From NCBI GenBank assembly GCA_963921185.1, contig OY992531.1, forward strand, positions 173,115,365 to 173,179,364: DNA of 64,000 nt. Direction: 5' to 3'. The translations under genes and the position numbers were made by a program. Shown one piece after another: positions 11,708-24,200 of this stretch (its first letter is position 1; each line of letters opens with the position of its first letter). Source of the DNA: Dasysyrphus tricinctus. Its lineage: Eukaryota; Arthropoda; Insecta; Diptera; Syrphidae. The notes under the pieces were generated by a model. That model was not told where the DNA came from, searched no databases, and worked only from the letters and a program-made list of their open reading frames with translations.

Positions 11708-12603
11708 TTGCTGATACGGAACATAAATATGTTCCACATAAGCCCTTAAGTGACACTTTTTGGTTCGCATCAAACGTACACTCAAACGTAAAAATCCTCA
11801 TGTTCAACATTACTTAGGTGGAAGAAATAGTGGCACTTAAAATATTTATGTTAGACTTTTGTTTTCTGTTGTTTTTGACTTATTTGCTAAGAATTGTGAA
11901 GATAATTGGTTAAATAATTAAAGGAAAATAAATACTACTAACACTACTTATTGTAACCTTGAACTCTTCCTGGCCAGCTAATTCTGTATTTTTAGAGTCC
12001 TAGGATCACCTTGAAGTAGATCTAGGTTTTTTGCTGGTGTGAGTTGAGGTAAAAAATAAACTATAAAAGTGACATGAGCACTGAAACATTTGTATGATGT
12101 GTGCTGCAAGCAAGTAATTCTTTTATTTTTGAAATAAAAAATCAAGGAATGCACAAATTTACTTTGATAATAACAAAAAGAAAGAGACAATGGAAACTGG
12201 CTTGTTTGTATTCATTTTTAAAACTATTTAACACAAATTCCGTTTCTTGCTTATATCAACAATACAACTGAGGACCCTTCGGTGGTTTTTGAAAACTGAA
12301 AAAAACCTTTTTTGACCATTTTGGTTTTGTCGAGAAAATCTGGATAGAAAAAAACATTTTTCTTTACTATTTCCAGACCGTTTTCAAAATTAAATTAAAT
12401 CCGATTAAACACAGAAACTAACCAAAATTCACAATATTTTGACGTTCTCGCAAACCGACTTGAAAAGTTAATTAAAATTCAAAAGTGATGACTTACTATT
12501 GTGTAACATAATTTTTTTCGTACAACTTACATAAATATATAGTATCGCATAGTATTTATGTGGAACCTAGCTATGTATAAGATTTAGGTTCCGAATCAGC
12601 AAA
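11708..12603. repeat. TIR element sharing termini with the preceding one (896 bp)
   Basis: The left end TTTGCTGATACGGAAC matches, inverted, the right end GTTCCGAATCAGCAAA with one mismatch. The interior has no transposase ORF, so this looks like a non-autonomous DNA element or a deletion derivative. No target duplication could be set with confidence. Confidence 0.5.
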
Positions 12604-12625
12604 ATATAAATAAATTAATTGAATT

Positions 12626-12994
12626 CATTGAAACTCATCATTGAAAACTTTAATGATTGATTTTGAGACGTATAGAAAGGAAAATCATTCATTATTTTGA
12701 TGGACGATTAAAGCTCAAGACTTACAAATATTTTTAGTCAAACAAAAATTTCAAATAGTCCCAACTTTCCACAAAAATTGACTTTTGATTTTTCAATGAT
12801 CATTGGTAATGTAGTTCAATCATTGAAATAAGAAAAGTCTTTTTCTGTAGAAAGTACGGCCTATTTGAAATATTTTTTTGGCTAAAAATATTAACTTAGT
12901 CTTAAGCTTTATCTGTCCATCAAAATTATAATTGATTTTACTTCCTAAACCTCTCAAAATCAATCATTAAAATTTTCAATGATGAGTTTCAATG
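12626..12994. repeat. Large imperfect palindrome (369 bp)
   Basis: The left arm CATTGAAACTCATCATTG and the following AATGATTGATTTTGAGA are repeated inverted at 12950-12994. The arms extend inward with matching blocks, such as the AAATATTTTTA/TAAAAATATT type. It is a fold-back type non-autonomous element without coding capacity. Confidence 0.6.
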
Positions 12995-13067
12995 ATAGCT
13001 ATAACTGGCACCTTAATTTTAAAAAATTAAAAACACTTCGAATGAAGTGGATATTTTATTATATTTA

Positions 13068-14327
13068 TAGGTGAGTTTTTTTTTCAATCCCGGGGGAATC
13101 GGACGAAAAAAAATGACTTCGGGGCTTAGCGACGCCATTATAGAACAAAAATGGAATTTCCTGCCGGTAACACAATTTTTGTGTGGGCTTAAGTTAAGCC
13201 CCGATAATTCTCTGGGCTTAACTAAGCCCGAAGGGGTTAAGTTGTTGTTGATTTTAACATGTAAATTGCTTAGCCCCGAGGTCATTTTTTTCGTCGAAAC
13301 CACTGATCTCTATGAGTCTGTTTAGATTGGGAAAATTGAGGCCGGACTCGTGAGTCTCATCGTGCCTCAAAACACATAAGCTGCGTTTTTTTGTATGTCC
13401 ATATGGAGTTTGGCGAAAAAAACGACATCAGGACATTTCAACATTTGCCTTGGTCTGCCATTTTGTTCTGAACTATCTTACCAACAAACATTTGACATTT
13501 CTATACAAATTATCGATAACACAACGACAATGGTAGTCTGGCAGTACCGTTTTTATCGGGACAAAAGTTAACTCCAGTTAATTATCTGGACTTAGCTAAC
13601 TCTATATGGACATAGTTGTTGTTGTATTTAACATGTAAATTGTTTTGCTCTGCTGTCGTTTTTTTCACACAATTTTATTTGGACATGCAAAAAAACACAG
13701 CTATAGATATAACAACAACTTCAATGTTTTGCGCATTGAAACAACAACTAATGCTATGTTTCCACTAAAGGATTATCTCAGCTCAGATTTAATAAATCTA
13801 TTTGGTGTTTCCACCGCACAAAAAGATTTAAAAAAGATTTACTTTGACATCCCCTTTTAAAATGAAAATGGTGTTTCATTTTTTCTCATAAAGAGGAAGT
13901 GAGATAGAATGTTTCCTCTGTGAAGAACTGAATTCAGCCATAAATGAATCCTTCAGCGCCATACAGGAATAGGTTAGTTCGATTTGTAAAAGTATTTGTC
14001 CTAGGAAGATTTAACAAGATTAATTTCTAATCTTCAAGATTAACGAAATAAATTTGTATGGTAAATCTTCAAGATTTAAAGGAGATTTGCGGTAAATCTT
14101 ATTAAATCTCAGATTAGCGTTAGGTGAAAATGTAGCATAAATGAGGTTCATGAGTCGGATGTTTTTGTTTTCTTCATGCCCCACGACATCCCTGACCCCC
14201 CACTTCTCTTGTCCAGAAACCGCCGCCGTGAGACCGGTCTCAGCCTTCCCAATCTAAACAGCGTCTATAATAGTATTATAGAGATCAGTGGTCGAAACCC
14301 ATTCGGACAAGGAAAAAAACACACCTT
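13068..14327. repeat. Palindromic element split by a hAT-like insertion
   Basis: The left arm (AGGTGAG, a T-run, then CGGACGAAAAAAAATGAC and TTCGGGGCTTAGC) is inverted on the right (GCTTAGCCCCGAGGTCAT at about 13268-13285, then after the insertion GGACAAGGAAAAAAACACACC). Removing 13301-14290 plus one 8-bp duplication restores a palindrome of about 260 bp. Confidence 0.65.
13301..14290. mobile_element. hAT-like non-autonomous element, 8-bp target duplication
   Basis: The 13-bp perfect TIR CACTGATCTCTAT/ATAGAGATCAGTG is followed by a longer imperfect TIR containing CTGTTTAGATTGGGAA. The element is flanked on both sides by GTCGAAAC (13293-13300 and 14291-14298). An 8-bp duplication with short TIRs fits the hAT superfamily. 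No transposase ORF remains; the 71-codon ORF at 13645-13860 resembles nothing I know. Confidence 0.7.
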
Positions 14328-14769
14328 ATGTCAATGTTCTCAAGCGTCATGAAAACTGGTATAATTATATCCTATCTCCCAACTTCCTGAATGTGACCAT
14401 TGAACCATTTCGCTTTGAATGCGTTCATTTTATGTGCACTCAAAATTATGACAGCTTTCATTTCCCGACGTTTCCCGTGTGTGCTGTGTAGAAGTAGAGT
14501 AGTGTGTTTTTGTAATTTACTATTTCAGATCTAATTGTAAAGCGGCGATTATTGTAAATTTATTAATTTTAAGCGCCATAAACCTTCTGATTCATTAAAG
14601 ATATATTTGAATATTATATATACTATTCATGATTTGCATAAATACAATTATATTAGGTCCAATAAATTTCAACAAAACAAACAAGTAAATTACGACTTGT
14701 ATCCTTGAATTTAATAAGCATATTGAAACCACGACCAAGCATCAAAATTCAAAGTAAAAGTTGCATGTA
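14328..14769 (+). other. Presumed promoter and 5' UTR region of mahjong
   Basis: This AT-rich stretch lies directly upstream of the mahjong start codon. An in-frame TAA at 14755-14757 blocks any N-terminal extension beyond 14758. I see no clear TATA box or initiator, and no upstream coding exon. Confidence 0.4.
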
Positions 14770-15218
14770 ATGTCGTCACCTGTAGAAGAAATGGAAGACA
14801 TAGATGTCGAGGAAGTCCCGGAAGCTGGACCTGAACCTGCGCCAGAAGAACCTGCGGAGGACCCTTTTTATGGTTTCGAAGAAGTTGAACCCACTTACGA
14901 GAACAAAGATATGAATGGCGTTTTCACAATTTGGGAAGCCAAACACACGGATCCGGGATACGATCCAGTCCCAGCATTGAAAAGGTACGTCGCCAATCAT
15001 GTCAAAATACAAATGCACGTGCTTGTAGACATTTAAAATATCGTAACTCTTTTTCATGGAATTCTAGACTTGCAGAAATTTTTGAAACGGAAACTGAAAT
15101 TTATATGCGCAAGGATCTTGATCCATTTGATGAACGCCATCCATATCGAACTGATCCCAAATGTCAGTTTGGCTTCCTTCTCAAGCAGCTATTTCGAAAA
15201 GATCATTTTATGAATAAG
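14770..15218 (+). CDS. mahj: mahjong exons 1-2 (14770-14984, 15068-15218)
   Basis: Exon 1 starts at the ATG at 14770 and encodes an unusual acidic, Glu/Pro-rich N-terminus of about 50 residues before the conserved helix that begins near FTIWEAKHTDPGYDP. It ends two bases into a codon, at AAAAG before GTACGT. Exon 2 begins at 15068 after TTCTAG; the joined codon is AGA. It encodes RLAEIFETETEIY and then DPFDERHPYRTDP, the most conserved N-terminal block of DCAF1. It ends in phase 0 at 15218 before GTAAAA. The codon sense across the junction (LKR-LAEIF) supports these splice sites. Confidence 0.92.
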
Positions 15219-18200
15219 GTAAAAAAATCAAGCAAGTTCTACTTAAATTATTAAATTGCAAATTATTTGTTTATGTTTTTGTATATTTGCAAGCAATTCC
15301 TTATTTATTATTACCAGTTATAGGTATCAGTGAACCTCAATGAAGACTGTATTAGATTTGTTTTTATAAAATAATAAGAATAGGCACCTCCTATTAGGAC
15401 AGCTGTGGCTAAACAAACGCACGCTCCTCTTCATCTGTCAGTATTTCTTTCAAAATGATGAATTCTAACCTCAAAATTGGTTTTCTGTGAAGAAGTGCTC
15501 TTATAGTACGGTAGCAGTTTTAGAAGATACAAAAACATTGTAGCAAATTGCATTTAGAATTACTTTGTTCCATGTTTCTCAAATTATAAAATGTAGGTAC
15601 AATGTTAAATTAATGTATTCCTCTAACAGTCTAGTAACAATATATGTATATTAGACATTGCGTCTGATGATGCTGACCTTATAAATAGCAGGTTTGTAAA
15701 AATTGTAATCTTTGCGAATGCACTCTATTTAAATCTCTCATTGAATTCAACAAAAAGATGGTATTTTTTACATTCAATGCCGTCCATTATTTTTACATTT
15801 CTTTGATTTTTTTAAATTCTTTTGAAGTCTTTTGAATTATTTTAATTCTTGCATTCTTTTGAATTTTTTGAATTCATTGCATACCTTTGCGTTTTGCTCT
15901 CCATAATAATATGTTAAAATGCCTTGGATAAAATATTTTATGTGGATGTAATTTTTAACAAGCATTAAGGATTTTCCAAACCAATGCAAAACATTTGCTG
16001 GTGACGACGATGAAATATCAAAAACACTTCAATGCTATGATTAAAAACAACACGTTGTTCTTCTTGTTTCGTTTGTCGTCGTCACGAAAAGTTTCCCATT
16101 GGTTTGGGAAATCCTTGATGCTTGTTAAAAATGACATGGGCAAAACGCAAAAGAATGCAAAGAATTCAAAATAATCCAACAGACGGGTGTTCATACCAGC
16201 TTCACCTGAGGCGACTCATTTTGACGTCTCTCTTTTTTTATATCATTCTTATTTATTGGAAGCGAAGAGTTGGCGAGGTGAGGCAGAAATCTTCAAAAAA
16301 TTTAAAAACTTCTGCCTCACTTGCCATCTCTTTCTTTCCAAGAAATGAGAGTGAGATAAAAATAAGAGACATCAAAATGAGTCGCCTCACATGAACATGC
16401 TGGTATGAACACCGTCAAAGAATGCAAAAATTCAAAGAATCCAAAAGACTTCTGAACGAAGACAAGAAAAAGACAGCATAGCGACTGCATTTTTCGCATT
16501 CGCATTTTTAAAAAAAGAATTTAAAGAATGCAATCTTTTAATTGAAGTCCTAAAGATTGCAGTGGAAAAAACGTTTTCAACTCTGATAAATAGTCAAGTT
16601 TTCGACACCGAATGGGCGAACAAAAATCGTCAAAATTGCAAAAAACTGCAATCCAAAGCTAGTTTTTGAATAAAAATTCGCTCTGCAATTTTAGATTAAT
16701 TAAATTTGCTTCAATTTGAGAGGTCCGTGAAGCTGCGTCCGCCACATCGGAAATTCAAAAATGTAATGATGGAATAATTTAATGCTAATTTAGTGCCGCA
16801 ATCCCACGCGATCACTATATTTCCTTCCCCCTCAAACTGATGGGGACACAGGTCGACGTCAATTTGCGTTCACCACACAATTCTACACAGAATTAAAAAA
16901 AAAACAATGATGCAATAATTTGATTCTCTACAAATGGCGGAACTTCAAATAACGCAACAAAAATGACGCAACGAAATCATAATAGAAAAATTTAGTTCTG
17001 TTTTTTCGTTCTGCAGGGGCCCAACTATGTAACTCGATTCTAAAATAAAAACGTTCGAATTCGCAAAATCTCAGCTCGCTAATTCTTAAGCCAGCGCTTA
17101 TAAACGGAAATAGAACAGCGCTAATTCACGATTCTGTGGCACAAAGTGGGAAGCACTAAAATTTAATCCCACTTTCATACATATTACCACTTATAATTAG
17201 CATTGAAAACAACTTTCGAATGGATTCGAAAGTAGGATAAAGTTACATAGTAGGGCCCCAGGACGCTGTTCGACGAGCGAATTTGTAGCAGATTATTTGG
17301 AGAAGTCTACACTCTTTTTTCGCACACAGTTAATTATCCATTACATTAATGGATAATTAACTATCAGTTACAGTTAATTATCCATTACATTAATGGATAA
17401 TTAACTGTGTGCGAAAAAAGAGTGTAGACTTCTCCAAATAATCTGCTACAGTAATCAAATTCGCTCGTCGAACAGCGTCCTGCAGAACGAAAAAACAGAA
17501 CTAAATTTTTCTATTATAATTTCGTTGCGTCATTTTTGTTGCGTTATTTGAAGTTCCGCCATTTGTAGAGAATCAAATTATTGCATCATTGTTTTTTTTT
17601 AATTTTGTGTAGAATTGTGTGGTGAACGCAAATTGACGTCGACCTGTGTCCCCACCAGTTTCGTATTGATTTTTCAAAGCGTACGCATGTGCGATAAGGT
17701 AGCGCAAGTGGTTCACGTTCATAGCAAAAATAAGGTTTGCTCGCGAACATCGAAGCCAACGAACACGACAAAATCGAAATTTATCGCCAACAGCGAACCG
17801 TTCGCAAACCACGAAGCCAACGAACACGACAAAATCGAAATTTATCGCCAACAGCGAACCGTTCGCAAACCAGCCCCTACACAACGAATATATAGCGAGC
17901 ACGAACAAGTTCGGCGAGCATATTCGTCGTTTAGGGCTAGCTTTAGAAGTATTCACGATCTGGTGCAACATTCCTAGTAAAATTTAATTTTTTTTCCGAT
18001 CGATCGTGAACGGACTTCTTTTATAAACGAAATTTTTAGTTGGTCTCCAACAAGACAACGAAATGCTTACGAAAACGCAGCGAAAAAATATTCATTGACA
18101 GTTACACCAATTCAAATATTCAAAACAAATGCAACTGAAAAAAAAGACAGCCACGCTGTAATGAAAGAAACAACAAAAATACACACGAAAAAACACAAAT

Positions 18201-21200
18201 ATCATTTTTCCGCACACAATAAATGTCCTGGGTAATTAATTGTGTGCGAAAAAAGAGTGTAAACTTCTCCAAAAGATATGCAATAATTTTCCATTTCGTT
18301 CATCGAACAGCGTAGTGCAGAACGAAAAGTAAAACTAAATTTTTCGTTTATGATTTCGTTGTGTCATTTTTGTATGGAATTTTTCGTTTCGCATCAGCAG
18401 CGCACTATAGACCGAGAGCCCACAGCAGATTTTAGGTGTGAACGATAGCAAAAAAAGAAGTATAGGCGTCGAAAGCTTCATTTAAGACTATTAAAAAAAT
18501 TAAAGTCTTGCAGTCCACAACTGGGGCCTTTGCGAGAAACAGTGCATCGAAAAAAAAAAATATGAATGCAACTTCGAGGGAAATCGTGTTAGCCGAAATT
18601 GGTTTTCACCCCTCCCTAGATAAGCTCCGCGGATCCCATATCACGGAATTTGAGATCATTTGAGTGTTTAATTCGCCCTGCCAGACTAATTAAAAAAACC
18701 GTTTTTCACTTAGAATTTTTAATTTTTTGAACGGTCCGGTAGATCGAACTATACACTCAAATGGTCTCAGATTCCATGATATGTGATCCGAGGAGCTTGC
18801 TTCTCAAGGGAGGAGTGAAAACCAATTTCGGCTTACACAATTATCCTCGAAGTTGCATTCATATTTTTTTTTCGATGCACTGTTTCTCGCAAAGGCCCCA
18901 GTTGTGGACTGCGAGACTTTGATTTTTTTAATAGTCTTTAATGGAGCCATTGTATATAAATTCTATAGTATTCTCATGAAAAAAAAAGCTCTGGCCATCT
19001 ATGCGTCCAAATGTAATACTAATTTTTGTTAAGGGATCTCGGTAAGGCGATCACAGCGAACCTATCGACCAAATGTCTAACTACAAAATCGTGTTTCATG
19101 AGAATGCTATAGATTGGATATACAATGATGGAGCTTTCGACGCCTTTACTTCTTTTTTTGCTATCGTTCACACCCAAAATCTGCTGTGGGCTCTTAGTCT
19201 ACTAGGCTTTATTTGTAAGAAATTAGGGGTACGCACCAACTTAAATTTAAACATAACCTTATTAAGGACCACCCTAATATATATTCATCCCGAAGGCTGG
19301 CAAGTACACGTACACTGCACCGAAAGACTTCAAGCCATTATGTCTGACCTCCTTTCTTCTCAAGACCCTATAGACCAAAAGCCGACAGCAAATTTTGGGA
19401 GTGGAGGTATAACCAAAATCAGAGTATGAGGGATTATAGGTACAGCCTTTGGTGGGGGTGGGGGTTTAAAATCCGCTTGGTTTCCTATTTAAATGGTAGG
19501 GTCATTAACACTTCAATTCAATTTAAAAAAATAGAATATGATGCTCTGTCATTTTCCCTAAGTCTCAAGACTTTTATCTTGGTGGTCCGATAAGTAAGAC
19601 CCTTGATTTAACCTTTTTAAGCAAACCTTATTGGCGTTTTTGTGGAGACTTTATTTGTTGATTTTTGTTTTGCTGAAAATCTCCAAAAAAGAGATGATAA
19701 GGTTTACGTAAAATGGTTATATCTTGAGTTCTATTAATCGGATCGTCAAAATTTTGGTGTTTATGCTTAGAAAAAATGACAGGAAATCATATCCGATTTT
19801 TTAAAAATGATATGAAGAGATTATAACCCTGAAAATAAGTCAGGGGGCTTAACACTTTTTAACCCCCACCCCTCCCAAAGGCTTAAAACAAATCCTGCCA
19901 GACTTTGGTATTTGATATCACGATAAATGTATCTATAATGTTATAACCTCATACTCTGATTTTGGTTATAACTCCACTCCCAAAATTTGTTGTCGGCTCT
20001 TAGACTACTAGAAAGGCTAATTGAAACATAATCCTGTGCCGAGATTCAGCTCAGAGAATATGAAATAAAGAAGTCAATCCTCAGCTGTCAATTTGATTTG
20101 CCTACAAGCTGGAAGCGAACAGCTGATGTATTAGATTTGCAAAGTATTAGTGAAAAGCAGTGCAAAACGTACACAGAGAATCAACTAGTCTTCAGCACAT
20201 CATTCAGCACAGGTCTTGTTGTTGTTGCAATTCACATCTATTTCTTCGACACGAAATGAAATTACAAATACAACAATGTAAAGAAATGGGTTTTGGGGGG
20301 TGAAACGTACGAAGGATTGGCTTCTTTATTTGATATTCTCTGATTCAGCTAATTCAAAACCACAGGGAGTGAGTGAGATGAGTCACATTTCGTCGAAAAT
20401 CGATTCAGTTAGCAAAAGTGAGTGAGTGAGCGAGTGAAATGAAATGTCAGATTACTCGCCAGATATTTCCGCAGTGACTTGGTGTATTACTTTAGATGGC
20501 GCTTACAGTCCAGGGTGGACTACGGCCTCAACCAACAAGCCTCTCCAGCCAGCTCGGTCCCTAGCTAGCTGCCTCCAGTTACGCACTCCAAGTTGGTTGA
20601 GGGCGTTCTCCACTTGTGTGCGCCACCTAAGGTGGGGTCTTCCTCTGCTGCGTAGACCATCAGGGGTAGATTCGAAGACTCGTCGGGCTGGTGCGTCGGT
20701 GTCCATACGCTCCACGTGTCCCAGCCATCTCAGCCGCTGTATTTTCAGCTTTTTGACTAGGTCGACGTCGCTGAAAAGCCCATAAAGCTCGTTCTTAAAT
20801 CTTCTCCTCCATACTCCATCGATACATACTGGACCGAAGATCACCCGAAGAATTTTCCTTTCAAAGCACCCAAGCAGATTCTCATCCGTTTTTGACAGGG
20901 TCCATGCTTCTGCCCCATATAGCAGAACCGGGATGATGAGGGTCTTATATAAGGTCTCCTTGGTTCTTTGAGAGAGGGCTTTACTACTCAAATGGCTTCT
21001 TAGCCCGAAGAAACAGCGGTTGGCAAGAGTAATTCTTCGTTTGATATCTGCACTGATGTCATTTTGCGATGTAATAGTGGAGCCCAGGTAGACAAAGTCC
21101 TTGACGACTTCGAAGTTGTACCTATCCATCGTAACGTTTTGGCCAAGTCGACGATGTTGAGATTCTTTTCTCGATGATAGCATATACTTCGTCTTGTCCT

Positions 21201-24200
21201 CATTAACAGCCAAACCCATTTTCGCCGCTTCCGATTCAATACTTGCAAATGCGCCGGTAACAGCTCGCTTCGTTCTCCCAATGATGTCAATATCATCTGC
21301 ATAAGCAAGTAGTTGAACTGACTTTTGATAAATTGTACCTCTGTTGTTGACTTGCGAGTTGCGTACAATTGCTTCAAGTACGATGTTAAACAGGTTGCAT
21401 GATAACGCATCGCCTTGCCTCAAACCTTTCTTGACATCAAATGGTTCGGTGGTGTTCTTGCCGACTTTGACGGAGCAGCGAGATTTCTCCATCGTCATCC
21501 TGCACAAGCGGACGAGTTTGGCAGGGATGCCAAGATGCGACATGGCTCTGTATAGCTCGTCTCTGTCTACGCTATCATACGCGACTTTGAAATCGATAAA
21601 GAGATGGTGTGTATCGATTTGGAACTCCTGGGTTTTTTCCATAATCTGTCGAAGTGTGAACATTTGATCGACGGTTGATTTGCCGGGCCTAAAACCACAC
21701 TGATAAGGGCCGATCAGATCGTTGACAAACGGTTTTAAGCGATCACACAGCACAGATGACAGGATTTTGTATGCGACGTTGAGGAGACTTATACCTCTGT
21801 AGTTGGCACAAGTCAGAGCATCTCCTTTCTTGTGGATGGGGCACACTATACCGAGGTTCCATTCATCGGGCATACTTTCATCCGACCAAATTTTGGAGAT
21901 AAGTTGGTGTATACTCCCTACCAAATCATCTCCTCCTGTTGTTTCCAGATCCTCAGCACTGACTGTGTGTCTACTAGCATATTCCCACTCTCGTCTCGGC
22001 AGGCTTCTGTTCTGGCCTTATAGCCCTGGGTAGTTTGCCTCACCCTTCGGTAGAACTTTCGAACATCCCCCCTACCGCAACAGTCCTCAATAGACTCGAC
22101 CGCCCGCTTCGCATGCTCTCTCTTTTTCCTCCTGAGAAGTCGGCGCTCCTCCCTTCGTTGTTGCCCGTAGAGCTCCCGGGCTGTTCTCTCAGCAGCTCTG
22201 GTTCTAGTTTGCAGCATTGATTGGTAGGCCTCGTTCTTGGCTGCATGTGCCAACCGGCATTCTTCATCGAACCAGGGGTTTCGTTGTGGTCGCCTAGTGA
22301 AACCCAGCACATCAGTGGCGGCACTTCTGATGGCTTGTTGGCAGTGCTTCCACTGGTCCTCTGCAGTTGGTGCTGGTGGCGGAGTTGCTGAAAGGTTCAG
22401 AGAGACTTGATCAGCAAAGGTCCTGGCAATCTCTTGCGATTTAAGCTTCGCGACATCATATCTTCTAACAGCATCCGCTCGGTGTTGTGGCGTCATAGAT
22501 ATCCGCATACGTACTTGAGCTACAACCAAGTAATGGTCCGAGTCAATGTTGGCCCCTCGGAACGTTCGGACATCCAGGATACTGGAAGCATGTCTGGCGT
22601 CTATCGCAACATGGTCAATTTGGTTGACGGTTCGTTGATCCGGAGACCGCCAGGTCCCTTTGTGTATATTGAGGTGTGGGAATCGAGTGCTGGCTATGAT
22701 GATGTAACGCCCTGCCGCAAAGTCAATCAGCCTGAGTCCGTTACCGGAAAAGTTGTCGTGCAGGCTGTGTCCTCCGACTATAGAACCAAAGATGCCTTCC
22801 TTTCCGATTTTGGCGTTAAAGTCGCCAAGAATGATCTTGACGTCGTACTTGGGGCACCTATCATACGTGCTCTCGAGGAGATCGTAGAAATCTTCCTTGG
22901 TTGAGTCATCTTTGTCTTCCGTTGGGGCGTGGGCACAGATCAACGTAACATTTTTGAATTTTGCTTTGATGCGGATTGTGACCAGGCGCTCGCTTACATT
23001 TCTGAAGCCCAATACTTCTTGCCTAAGTCTTCCCCTTACCACAAAACCTCAACCAAAGAGTCGCTGACCCTGCTCCTTGCAGCACTCACCGAAGTATATG
23101 TCACACGACTTCATCCTTCGTATGCCCTCTCCATCCCATCGCACTTCCTGGATGGCTGTTATATCAGCCTTTAACCTATCCAGGTTCTCCACTAATTGTT
23201 CGGCTGCGCGTGGTCTGTTTAAGGTCCGGACATTCCACGTGCAGATCCGAAATTCATTGTCCTTGTTTTGTTTGCTGGGGTCATCAACATTAAAATCATC
23301 CATATCCGAGGCTTGCTGTTGTTTCGGAACTATTGTTGTTTTCCGTGGTAGAGAAGTTACCCCGACGCACAACCCCCAACCTGGAGGACCAGACCCTTAG
23401 TATAACTCCAAGGGTGGGGAGCCGGATAAACCGCTCCTTATAGGCCTGAGCTACGAATATGTCGTAGTAGGTGTTCACTAAGTAGTTCAACCTAACTGGA
23501 ACTGTAGACGCCACCGTTGATTCCATCTGGAGAATTCTTCCGCTGCCGCCTGGATAAAGGAGAAGTGCCTTAGTGGGAACACTCCTCCCCCCCTCTCTCG
23601 TTTGCTACCCCCTAAAACCGTCCACAGGGATTGGAACCCCATCTTCAGTTAAAGGTACTAGGCACCCGATGTTCACCGCGGGGAGGTGAGAGTAGGAGTT
23701 GATAGACAGAGGTTCGCTTTGAAAAAAGCTTGTGGACGCTTGTGTCCTCTTGAATGCACATGTCTACCCTTTGAACATCGTGACTTGGTGTATGTGTTGG
23801 TAAATTTCCAGTTTTGGATAGGTATGTGTGCTTTTCTCAAGAATTCCTGTTCATGGATAAGAAATGAAATAAAAAAACAACAATGCAGATAAAAACAACT
23901 ACCCTTTAATTGATTGTAAAATCTTATTTTATTAGCATATGCACATAATGTAAAATAGAATTATATTTCTCAAGGGTGAAAACTCACATTCAACTTTAAT
24001 TACGAAAAAAAAAATAATTGATACAAAAAATACTCCATTATTAATAAGGGTATTCATGCAACGTCGTAAGTTTACAAATTGAGTAAAATGATAAGTTTAC
24101 GCAAAAGTTTGCATGAACGACCTTTTTATTAATTTGGTTAAATGCTGTGTAATTGAATCAGCTGTTCGTTAAATGTCAAATGTTTGGGCGCGTTCGGCTT

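Larger units (their letters stand above)
20441..23710 (-). mobile_element. RTE-type non-LTR retrotransposon, minus strand, in mahjong intron 2
   Basis: This is a nearly full-length second copy of the RTE family at 1455-10190. It includes a 5' UTR (about 23380-23710), an endonuclease and a reverse transcriptase. It lacks about 190 bp between the EN linker and the RT domain. The 3' edge near 20441 adjoins a GAGT-rich tandem, which could be the tail. It lies antisense to mahjong, so it should not interfere through its own sense polyadenylation signal. Confidence 0.85.

Noticed and set aside
14770..15057. Exon 1 as a separate small gene with its own stop after the VDI residues
   Set aside because: The GTACGT donor at 14985 and the exact in-frame joining to the conserved exon 2 block show that it is the first mahjong exon.
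17615..17977. 120-codon plus-strand ORF in intron 2
   Set aside because: It runs across the end of a fold-back element and the 61-bp tandem duplication, with no recognisable domain.
19073..19429. 118-codon ORF with a protein-like start
   Set aside because: It starts in one arm of the 18404-19205 inverted repeat and ends in the next repeat, so it has no conserved origin as a gene.
22407..22904. 165-codon plus-strand ORF
   Set aside because: Antisense to the RTE endonuclease domain; the minus-strand frame carries all the known motifs.
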